Shown here: in pieces, positions 1 to 6,948 of the stretch
How positions within the stretch are numbered: position 1 is the first letter of the stretch
Layout: the number at the start of each line of letters is the position of its first letter
From: G965267425 sp965267425
GTDB taxonomy: Bacteria; Bacteroidota; Bacteroidia; Flavobacteriales_E; Vicingaceae
Assembly (NCBI GenBank): GCA_965267425.1
Contig: OZ253959.1
Location: 682,001-746,000, forward strand
Length of the DNA stretch: 64,000 bases
Reading direction: 5' to 3'
Program-made: the position numbers and the translations under genes
The notes under the pieces: model-generated
Told to the model about the DNA's origin: nothing
What the model saw: only the letters and a program-made list of their open reading frames with translations
Databases searched by the model: none

Positions 1-422
1 AACCAATTGTAAATGGCAGCGGTTGTGTTTTTAAAAAAAGAATGTTGTCGATTGATTCGCTTTGTAAATACAATATCAAAACCTTGTTGCTGGGCTTCAA
101 TTAATTTGGGAATGTCCTGTGGATGATCTTGCATATCGCAATCCATAACAACAATGGTTTGTCCAACACAATACTCAACTCCTGCTGAAACAGCTGCATG
201 TTGACCAAAATTCCTACTCAATTTTATGCCTTTGATTCGACCGTTGCGTTGCATATGCGCAACAATGTTAAGCCAACCATTATCTGAACTCCCATCATCA
301 ATAAGAATAATCTCATAGTTTTTGTCACTCATCACTTCTTCCAATTTACCCACTAGCGTGTCGATAATGTTGACAGCCTGGTAAACGGGTGAGATAACAG
401 ATATTTCTACGGTACTACTCAA
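1..422 (-). CDS. Family 2 glycosyltransferase, N-terminal part (cut by window edge)
   Basis: The minus strand reads open from 422 to the left edge, about 140 residues. The protein resembles the DPM1/ArnC/GtrB branch of GT2, which transfers sugars to or from polyprenyl phosphate. Seen: the nucleotide-binding start EISVISPVYQA, the acidic motif IDDGSSDNGW, the signature KLSRNFGQHAAVSAGV and the DxD-type motif VVMDCDMQDHP. The likely start is TTG at 420-422, directly abutting the TAA of the WbqC-like gene at 423-425 and in the same frame, so translation is probably coupled; no ATG fits before the conserved N-terminus. In this family the C-terminal part often carries two membrane helices, which would lie outside the window. 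The family call is firm; sugar and acceptor are unknown. Confidence 0.85.
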   Translation of the reverse strand, partial: MSSTVEISVISPVYQAVNIIDTLVGKLEEVMSDKNYEIILIDDGSSDNGWLNIVAHMQRNGRIKGIKLSRNFGQHAAVSAGVEYCVGQTIVVMDCDMQDHPQDIPKLIEAQQQGFDIVFTKRINRQHSFFKNTTAAIYNW

Positions 423-1112
423 TTATTCGGATTTCATAAAATTTTTGGCATCTGGGCCTGTGTTAAAGATAAGATCCAAAATGGAAACTTCGTGGTTGAA
501 AGGAGGAAAGAGCTGCGGATACTCAGGGTAGTCCGAATAATTTAAGTATTCGATAAGGACATTTTCTTTCGCAAACAAGTCTTCATCCAGGTAACTTTTG
601 GCACTGGGGCCGCTCAAATAGACATCTGCATTGGCTTGTTTGCATAAATGTAACAGACGTTCATTTTTACCCTGTATTAACTCGTAATCATGTGATTGCG
701 AAAATTGCGTATTTATATCCAGGATTTCGCAAATCTTTTTGGTAAAGAAATGATTCGTTTCAGAGAGATTTTGAGAAGGCGCTGTGTCGTAGAGTTGTTT
801 TATGATATGGCCATACTCCTGAAAACACGGGCTTTTTTTGTAGTTGTATTCCAATGATTTCCAGTGCTTATTCTTCCACTGATTATCAGAAATCATGGTT
901 TCACTTATTTTTTGATTGAATTTTCCTTTGACACTAACGGGTATGCTAAGCCATATTAAACCGTTATTGGTTTTGATACGGTTTCTATTCCTCCAATCTC
1001 TTTTGGTGTATTGTGCGTCATCATAGGCAATGAATTCATCAGCCAAATTCAAAGCATCAAAAAATCCTTTCCAAGGAATATAGTTTGATTGGGTAATGAG
1101 CACTTTTTTCAT
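423..1112 (-). CDS. WbqC-like family protein
   Basis: A 229-residue soluble protein with no signal peptide or membrane helix. It begins MKKVLITQSNYIPWKGFF and continues with YDDAQYTKRDWRNRNRIK, the hallmark N-terminal region of the WbqC family (PF08889), and its length is normal for that family. WbqC proteins occur in O-antigen and capsule clusters; their reaction is not established, though a role in making or attaching modified sugars is commonly assumed. It starts with ATG at 1112, 61 bases after the end of the small PID-CTERM-like gene, and its stop codon abuts the start of the downstream GT2 gene. I infer a role in the surface polysaccharide made by the neighbouring locus. The family call is firm and the function open. 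Confidence 0.85.
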   Translation of the reverse strand: MKKVLITQSNYIPWKGFFDALNLADEFIAYDDAQYTKRDWRNRNRIKTNNGLIWLSIPVSVKGKFNQKISETMISDNQWKNKHWKSLEYNYKKSPCFQEYGHIIKQLYDTAPSQNLSETNHFFTKKICEILDINTQFSQSHDYELIQGKNERLLHLCKQANADVYLSGPSAKSYLDEDLFAKENVLIEYLNYSDYPEYPQLFPPFNHEVSILDLIFNTGPDAKNFMKSE

Positions 1113-1172
1113 GGGAACAAAAATGAACTTATTTGTCCGATGAATAGTAACAAAGAAGGAAGTATTATGGGA

Positions 1173-1406
1173 TTAATCTTCCAAAGATGCTTCCTTATCC
1201 TTTTGAAAGTCGTAAGTTTTCTTAGCACCTAGAGCGATTCCAGCGGCAATTAGAAAACCCACTCCTCCATCAACAGGTACACAAGGAGGCGGCCAGCAAC
1301 TAGGGCCACTACCTCCAGGAGGCGGTGGCTGTGCTTTACCGATTGAAGCCAGTACCAAAAATAGGAACAATAACGTCGGCCTTAACATCGAAAGTATCTT
1401 ATTCAT
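1173..1406 (-). CDS. Small PID-CTERM-like exosortase substrate candidate
   Basis: A 77-residue protein. Residues 1-25 form a signal peptide ending near GKAQ. Residues 27-44 are a proline/glycine-rich stretch with two cysteines (C37, C42). Then comes PVDGG (44-48), a hydrophobic helix GVGFLIAAGIALGA (48-61), the basic pair KK (62-63) and a polar acidic tail. A short PxDGG motif followed by a helix and basic residues is the layout of PID-CTERM sorting signals, tiny Bacteroidota proteins thought to be processed by exosortases. An exosortase lies 5 kb upstream on the same strand. Processing would be expected near the PVDGG motif, leaving a very short mature peptide. The function of such peptides is unknown. 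Alternatively it is just a small membrane-anchored protein. Confidence 0.72.
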   Translation of the reverse strand: MNKILSMLRPTLLFLFLVLASIGKAQPPPPGGSGPSCWPPPCVPVDGGVGFLIAAGIALGAKKTYDFQKDKEASLED

Positions 1407-1462
1407 CTGTCTGGTTTGCTTATCTGTCTATTATTAAACCTGGCTTATCTAAACTAATTCTA

Positions 1463-1476
1463 ATTCGCATGCGAAT
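1463..1476. promoter_or_regulatory. 14-bp perfect palindrome in the control region of the small PID-CTERM-like gene
   Basis: ATTCGCATGCGAAT reads the same on both strands. It lies 57 bases upstream of the ATG of the 77-residue gene and 42 bases beyond the stop of the 1403-residue gene, in an AT-rich non-coding stretch. A perfect 14-base palindrome with a GC core in such sequence is what an operator for a dimeric regulator looks like. It lacks the U-run expected of a terminator, and as RNA it would leave almost no loop. No regulator is identified. Confidence 0.4.
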
Positions 1477-1517
1477 ATATTAATTAATTGAGTGATAAAC
1501 CAAATAGTTACTGGCTT

Positions 1518-4500
1518 TTATTGCGCGTAATATATTTTTTTAGAGAAGGTTTGTTCTCCTGCAATTACACTTATTGTATAAATTCCAAACAAATGTTCTG
1601 GAGTATTTAATTCCACACGTTGTTTAGTAGCTTCAGAAATATTCATCGGAGCAATTACTGATTTTCCAAGTACATCATGCATCAATATTGTTGCATTCAC
1701 CGGAGAATCAAAATTAAACTCAACAAAAGTTCTGTCATACTGCTGGAAGATTTTAACTAGCTCATCAGAAGCAAGCAGTTCTTCAATTCCAACATTATTT
1801 ACAACCTCAATGGTTTTGTGTACCGTATCTGAACAAACTCCATCTATGGCAACCATCATAACCGAGAATGTACCTCCATCTGTATACGTATGACTTGGGT
1901 TTTCTTCATTTGAAGTAGCACCGTCACCGAAATCCCAGAAGTACTCTGTTGCATTAAACGATGAGTTTGTAAAGTAGATCGTTGAATTTGAATTCAAGAA
2001 GATAGTATCATTATCTGAAGAGAAATCAGCGATGATTGGATCCGGTTCTGTAATAACAACAGTGGCTCCAACTGTACCACAATCTCCATTGTCACTAACC
2101 CAAACAGTATAAGTACCTGGACTAAGATTTTCAATAGTATTTGGTCCTGTCACATCTGTTTCTTTTTGCAACAGATTGTTTGCTTCGTCAAACCAAGTAT
2201 AATCATGCGTTCCTGAACCGTCTCCCATTACAGTGGCCGTTCCATCATTGTAACCAAAACAAGTTACGTTGGTAGAAGCAACTTCCAATGGCATTGTATA
2301 ATGCAAGTAAATTCTGGGTTGAGTTACTGTATCATACATGTCAAATTTGTAATAGTTGTCATTCAATCCAAGTTTGACAAATTTATTTTTATCTCGGTCT
2401 TCAAGAATCACACATTTGTTATGTGCTACCCAATCTTCGATTCCATTAAAAGTTATCTTGAAAGATTCTGTGCGATTTGCTGGAAATCTCTTCCAAACAC
2501 GCAAAGGAATAACCATGCTACTATCCAATTTAGACAACCCATTGTAATAGATATCTAAGTTATCACTGGAATCAAAACTTGAAATATTTGCATAATAACC
2601 TAAAGCATTACTGATTTTTTTGGAATCAATTTCGTTGTTGTCATCCAATCCAACAGTTGATTGATCTTCAGTAGCCATAACTAATGTAGAATAGTCCATG
2701 TAACCAGGAGCTGAAGTATAAGTCAACTCCATTTGCAATGGAAGTGTAAATCTGTTGTCTGGAGCCTGACGGGCATTGTAGTCGTCATCCAGTCTAACTT
2801 TATCTCCTTGATCAAATGTCAGACTACCACCACCACTGGCTACTTGAATCCAGAAAGCTTCTCCGGAGTAGATATAATCAATATTGTCGTTAATTACATC
2901 GTCGTAGTTTCCATCACTTCCCATCACATAAGCTGTAGAAGAGTTTTGAAGGTTTGTTCTTGTTACCTGAGACCATTCAACAGGAGAAGCATAAGGATTA
3001 GCTCTCATATGCCATCCTCTATCTGCGCTAGCACCCTGGCCTGTAAAACTAAGTGACCCCGTACCTACTGAACCAGTGTTCAAAGGACCACTTACTTGAA
3101 TGGTTGCCGGCAATGTAGAAGTACCTCCATTTGATGTGCCTGCAGCAATGTATACAAAATGACCAACTGAATTTCCTAAATCATTGGTAACGTTCGTTGC
3201 CTCAACATATCCACTGTCAATACTTCCGCCAGAACCTCTTGTAGACTCATCATACGTATAAACCGATACGAAACTGCTGGTTGCATCTTCTGTACCCGTA
3301 AATCCACTCATTGGAATAGAATCATTCCATTCTGCGATAGTCGCGTTACCCGCTTGAACTGGAGATCCAATTAAGTACCAACCATTTCCTTCATTTAAGA
3401 AACGTTGAACATTAACATCTCCAGAAACAGAACCACCACCGGTTAAGTCTCCAACTGCAGCTGTTCCACTTGCGGAAGATAACAATGTTAGATTTCCATT
3501 AGTAGTTAATGTGCCGGCATCTAAACCAAGGAAGTTTTCAATGGACAATGAACCACCTGAGCCAATAGTAGCACCAGAGCTATTATCTAAATGCATGGTA
3601 TACATAGTGGCATCTCCACGAATATTTTGCGCAGAACCACCTCTGAATACAACGCTGTCTCCAACTTTCGTACGGTAAGTTCCGTTATTAATCCAATCTC
3701 CTTCTACATAAATGGTAGTATTTACCGTAGATGTATCAAAAAGACCAGAACCATCATTGCGGAAATTTCCACTTAGTACCAAACTATCAATTTGAGCTTC
3801 AAATGTTCCAGTATTGATGAAGGAATCAGCCTGCAAAACATTGGAAGTTGAAGCACAACTGAATGTACCAGAGTTTGAGAAATCTCCCGTTACTGTAATA
3901 TCACTTCCGTCATTGTTGTAAGTACTTGTATTGGTCAGGTCTCCTCCAACCGTCAAATCAGATCCATTGTCATTAAAAGTTCCTGAATTACTGAAATTGT
4001 CATCTACAGCCATAGAATGAGTACTGTTCAATGTCAACGTAGCACCAGACAGGATAGTCATGTTTCCAGTGAAATTCGTATTATCCAAATTTCCTTCATC
4101 CAATGTAAGACCCGTTGTATTATTAACAATGATGTTATCATAATCAACTGTGCTTCTAATTGGAATATCTGTAGCCGTAGAACCTCTAAAAATCATGGTG
4201 CTATTGTTGGCGTTTCCTGAAACAATAGTTGCATCACTTCCCACATCCATATCTATACTTGTCAATGATACTACCGCACCACTGTTGTCAAAATCCAATG
4301 TGTTTAATGCAGAAGAAGCACCACTCAATACGTCCATTTGCAACTCTCCAATAACAAGAGAGTCAGAAACATTGGTTGTCACAGTAGATCCTGTTCCACT
4401 TGTTTCTGATTGATATTGACTAGAAATAGAAGGTGTTTCATTCCAATTCATGGTAATGACATCAGATGCGCCAGCCTTCAAAGAGAAATTTCCATTGGCC

Positions 4501-5729
4501 GTTAAAGCACCATCATTGTTAAACGTTAACGAACCACTAGTAGTTCCTAAATCATATGTATGATTGGTATAGGTCATTGACCCTGTAGCCGCATTGTCAA
4601 TAGTTCCGCTAAGTGTAATTCCTGATGTTAGGGATAAATAACTTACTGTGGACACCATTGTTCCAGCGTTGTCAAGGTCATAAGTACAACTACTACCCAA
4701 AGCAAACGAAGTAAAGGTTACTGAACGATATTCTCCGCCATTTTCAACATCAAAATCAAACAGCATGTCAGAAGAGTTGCCATAACGCCATTCTGATTTT
4801 GTATTGGAAGTCATGGTTCCATCATCACGAACAACTACAGTTACGGTATCGTTATCTCCATCAATTTTACTACTAAATCGAGAACATCTGTAAGTACCAT
4901 CAATGTCCCATGTTATCGTAGCATCATCACCAGCAGAATTCATGTCAATGTTATGAACTCCTGTTGAGTTCAAGTCTGCACCAGTAAGAAGTGTATTGGT
5001 ACATGTTGCACCTGAACCGTTAAAGGTCAATGAATAACTTGTAATGTCGACATCAGCCGAGCCTCTGTACATTCCTGAAAAAGTTCCGTTGGCAGCGCTG
5101 AAGGTTACAGAGATGGCTCCTGCATCAAAATTTCCGTCAATATCTAAATTGAATTGACAATCTGTAGCAGCAATACTTGAAGTTATATTTCCAGTAATAT
5201 CAATAGAACCAGTTGAGGTAATGTTGACAATATTGGTTGGTGAACCTGAATAATTTGTGTGAGTAAGACCACCATCAATTTCAAGAACTCCGGTAGAATT
5301 GATGGTCAGATTAATCGTCAAATTATCTTCGTTTAATTCACCAAAAATTCGGAAGTCATCATCTGAAGCATTTCCTACATGTAATGTTCCATCAATCACA
5401 ATATTAGCAGAAGCGTCACTTGAATTTGGTTCCTCAATGATGAAATCACTTGTTGTGGTGAGTGTTCTGGTATTATTGATCACAAGACGTGATCCATCAT
5501 CACTGTATTCATATCGAAATTCTTCACAAGTAACTGTTGTATCCACAGTTAGTGTATCCGTTGCTTCCAAAATAATATCATCCGTTGATGAAGGAATACA
5601 ATTACATGCCCAGGTTGACGCATCGGTCCAATTTCCACCACCGGTACCGTTTGTTCTTCGGTTCGCAGCATACGAACTCAAACTTGCTAAGAACAATGTT
5701 GTCAATAATAAAGTGTACAGTTGTTTCAT
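1518..5729 (-). CDS. Large T9SS surface protein with SprB repeat, PKD domain and sorting domain
   Basis: A 1403-residue protein with a signal peptide (1-21, ending near SSYA). Residues about 25-800 are rich in N, T, S, G and D and hold short beta-strand repeats such as SNSGTFNDNGSDLTVGGD, suggesting a solenoid or adhesin-like stalk. A SprB-type repeat lies at about 1145-1225 (start NVTCFGYNDGTATV, end VVITEP), a PKD domain at about 1230-1310 (YFWDFGDGATS) and a type A-like T9SS sorting domain at about 1325-1403, ending FSKKIYYAQ. It should be exported across the outer membrane and anchored or released. It sits alone between the exosortase pair and the PID-CTERM-like gene, with its own candidate promoter at 5784-5791. 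Ligand and role are unknown; adhesion or gliding is a guess from the domains. Confidence 0.85.
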   Translation of the reverse strand: MKQLYTLLLTTLFLASLSSYAANRRTNGTGGGNWTDASTWACNCIPSSTDDIILEATDTLTVDTTVTCEEFRYEYSDDGSRLVINNTRTLTTTSDFIIEEPNSSDASANIVIDGTLHVGNASDDDFRIFGELNEDNLTINLTINSTGVLEIDGGLTHTNYSGSPTNIVNITSTGSIDITGNITSSIAATDCQFNLDIDGNFDAGAISVTFSAANGTFSGMYRGSADVDITSYSLTFNGSGATCTNTLLTGADLNSTGVHNIDMNSAGDDATITWDIDGTYRCSRFSSKIDGDNDTVTVVVRDDGTMTSNTKSEWRYGNSSDMLFDFDVENGGEYRSVTFTSFALGSSCTYDLDNAGTMVSTVSYLSLTSGITLSGTIDNAATGSMTYTNHTYDLGTTSGSLTFNNDGALTANGNFSLKAGASDVITMNWNETPSISSQYQSETSGTGSTVTTNVSDSLVIGELQMDVLSGASSALNTLDFDNSGAVVSLTSIDMDVGSDATIVSGNANNSTMIFRGSTATDIPIRSTVDYDNIIVNNTTGLTLDEGNLDNTNFTGNMTILSGATLTLNSTHSMAVDDNFSNSGTFNDNGSDLTVGGDLTNTSTYNNDGSDITVTGDFSNSGTFSCASTSNVLQADSFINTGTFEAQIDSLVLSGNFRNDGSGLFDTSTVNTTIYVEGDWINNGTYRTKVGDSVVFRGGSAQNIRGDATMYTMHLDNSSGATIGSGGSLSIENFLGLDAGTLTTNGNLTLLSSASGTAAVGDLTGGGSVSGDVNVQRFLNEGNGWYLIGSPVQAGNATIAEWNDSIPMSGFTGTEDATSSFVSVYTYDESTRGSGGSIDSGYVEATNVTNDLGNSVGHFVYIAAGTSNGGTSTLPATIQVSGPLNTGSVGTGSLSFTGQGASADRGWHMRANPYASPVEWSQVTRTNLQNSSTAYVMGSDGNYDDVINDNIDYIYSGEAFWIQVASGGGSLTFDQGDKVRLDDDYNARQAPDNRFTLPLQMELTYTSAPGYMDYSTLVMATEDQSTVGLDDNNEIDSKKISNALGYYANISSFDSSDNLDIYYNGLSKLDSSMVIPLRVWKRFPANRTESFKITFNGIEDWVAHNKCVILEDRDKNKFVKLGLNDNYYKFDMYDTVTQPRIYLHYTMPLEVASTNVTCFGYNDGTATVMGDGSGTHDYTWFDEANNLLQKETDVTGPNTIENLSPGTYTVWVSDNGDCGTVGATVVITEPDPIIADFSSDNDTIFLNSNSTIYFTNSSFNATEYFWDFGDGATSNEENPSHTYTDGGTFSVMMVAIDGVCSDTVHKTIEVVNNVGIEELLASDELVKIFQQYDRTFVEFNFDSPVNATILMHDVLGKSVIAPMNISEATKQRVELNTPEHLFGIYTISVIAGEQTFSKKIYYAQ

Positions 5730-5783
5730 ATCTTTTAATAATTAACGCTTCTTCAAATTAGCATCCACATTTACGTTAAAATG

Positions 5784-5791
5784 CAAATGTA
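5784..5791 (-). promoter_or_regulatory. Bacteroidota -7 promoter element for the 1403-residue gene
   Basis: On the minus strand this reads TACATTTG, an exact match to the TAnnTTTG element. It lies 54 bases upstream of the ATG at 5729, giving a leader of roughly 48 bases. I see no convincing -33 element. Confidence 0.5.
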
Positions 5792-5885
5792 GATGATTTC
5801 ACAGAAATAAAAAAACTATTTTAACATAGATAAATACTCTCTGAAAGGTAAGTAACACAAGCAACAGGAAAAGTTACATCACACC

Positions 5886-6335
5886 TTATTTTTTTTTTAA
5901 ATCCTGATAATAAAAATAGGCGAAGAATAACATAAATGGAATGGGTGTTTGGAAGATCCAAATGGCATCAAGTGAGATACTCCTAACTTCCATTAATCCA
6001 ACCGAATTGGACACATAAAATAATCCCATAAAGCCCAGTGGTAGCATGATTAAAGTCCATTTCACATAAAATAATTCTGACTTTAGATGAAAATGTTTTT
6101 TCGTTGCAAAATAGGTGATCGACAACATCACAGATATAAATATAAAATTCAAACCCACCTTTGAAAGGTTTAATAACTGCGGGCTCATTTGAAATAAAAA
6201 TTCGGGAATTTCGGCATTTGCTTTATACGCATTACCACTTTTTAATGCTCCATTGAGAATCAAAATGAAATTTTCTCGCGCATAAGCGAGTATCATTAAT
6301 AACGCAAAAACTAATAGGATTCTCGAATTTTTCAT
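5886..6335 (-). CDS. Exosortase-associated small membrane protein
   Basis: A 149-residue protein with four hydrophobic segments (about 7-27, 55-75, 90-110 and 125-143) and a lysine-rich end, DLKKK. It starts two bases after the exosortase stop codon, so the two are almost certainly one operon. Length, four-helix layout and position next to an exosortase match the flavobacterial 'exosortase F system-associated' proteins, whose function is unknown. A charged segment with KSGNAYKANAEIPEF lies between helices 1 and 2. It is followed by 156 bases before the next gene. The family assignment rests on context and general layout more than on motifs. Confidence 0.6.
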   Translation of the reverse strand: MKNSRILLVFALLMILAYARENFILILNGALKSGNAYKANAEIPEFLFQMSPQLLNLSKVGLNFIFISVMLSITYFATKKHFHLKSELFYVKWTLIMLPLGFMGLFYVSNSVGLMEVRSISLDAIWIFQTPIPFMLFFAYFYYQDLKKK

Positions 6336-6337
6336 TG

Positions 6338-6901
6338 CTATGTCTTATCTGCTGCAACAGATGAACTTCCACCTTTTTGTTTTATCCACTTTAACCACAT
6401 AAAGAAAATCACAAGATATATGATAAGGTTAAAGGTATAACTGTGGTTAAATTCCAGGTACTGAGGTGCATAATACGCCAATAGGATTAAGGCCAATACC
6501 CGAATGATATTCAATACATGAATAACCAGAATTCCCAGCGCAATAAATCGAAGTTTTTGCTTTATGTTTCCAGGGATTAAAATCAAAAAGCCAATGTATA
6601 ACGCCATGAGATTCAATCCATTACAAGGAGGGCCTATTTTTACACCGGAACTGTTGGCTATTCCAACAATATCATCAAATTTAAAAGTTTCATACCCCAT
6701 CAATTCTAATAAGAATTCATTTACATCCATAAGATGAACAATGAGTAACTTATCCATGACGCTGTTAGCTCCAAGCCAAGATTCGTAGAAAAAGTACCAA
6801 AATAGCAGCAGTAATATTGCCTTCATTAAAAAAATGAAAACGGGAAGAGCTTTGGAATTATCGCTCTGTAAGCGTGTCTTATGGAAATTAAAAAAACCCA
6901 A
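6338..6901 (-). CDS. Exosortase-family membrane transpeptidase
   Basis: A 187-residue integral membrane protein. It has the three catalytic landmarks of exosortases and archaeosortases: cysteine in IGPPCNGLNLMALY (C93), arginine in VLNIIRVLAL (R134) and histidine in FNHSYTF (H153), set among hydrophobic helices. Such enzymes cleave C-terminal tripartite sorting signals and may join the product to another molecule. The short length, without the extra domain of EpsI fusions, fits the Bacteroidota XrtF/XrtX types. The start taken is TTG at 6901; an internal ATG at 6823 (MKAILLLLFW) would remove a soluble N-terminus and is possible. It is transcribed divergently from the Wzc gene. The candidate substrate is the 77-residue protein at 1173-1406. 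Confidence 0.85.
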   Translation of the reverse strand: MGFFNFHKTRLQSDNSKALPVFIFLMKAILLLLFWYFFYESWLGANSVMDKLLIVHLMDVNEFLLELMGYETFKFDDIVGIANSSGVKIGPPCNGLNLMALYIGFLILIPGNIKQKLRFIALGILVIHVLNIIRVLALILLAYYAPQYLEFNHSYTFNLIIYLVIFFMWLKWIKQKGGSSSVAADKT

Positions 6902-6919
6902 TAATATTCAGAATAAAAC

Positions 6920-6927
6920 TATTTTTG
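6920..6927 (+). promoter_or_regulatory. -7 promoter element of the polysaccharide locus
   Basis: TATTTTTG matches TAnnTTTG exactly, in the short gap between the divergent exosortase and Wzc genes. It overlaps a possible TTG start at 6925, which argues that translation of Wzc starts further down, at GTG 6949. Confidence 0.5.
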
Positions 6928-6948
6928 CCACGAGAGAAGCAAAGTTAC

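Noticed and set aside
1156..1196. AAGGAAG/CTTCCTT inverted repeat at the end of the 77-residue gene
   Set aside because: Seven-base arms with a long loop that lies partly in coding sequence, and no T-run; too weak for a terminator.
3880..3990. Short near-repeats in DNA suggesting a microsatellite or CRISPR-like array
   Set aside because: They are codon-level traces of protein beta-repeats (SNSGTF, NNDGSD) in frame with the large gene, without constant spacers.
2301..5745. Several open frames on the plus strand inside the 1403-residue minus-strand gene
   Set aside because: Their translations are low-complexity mirror frames of a repetitive coding sequence, with no signal peptide, motif or promoter; the minus-strand frame carries clear domains.
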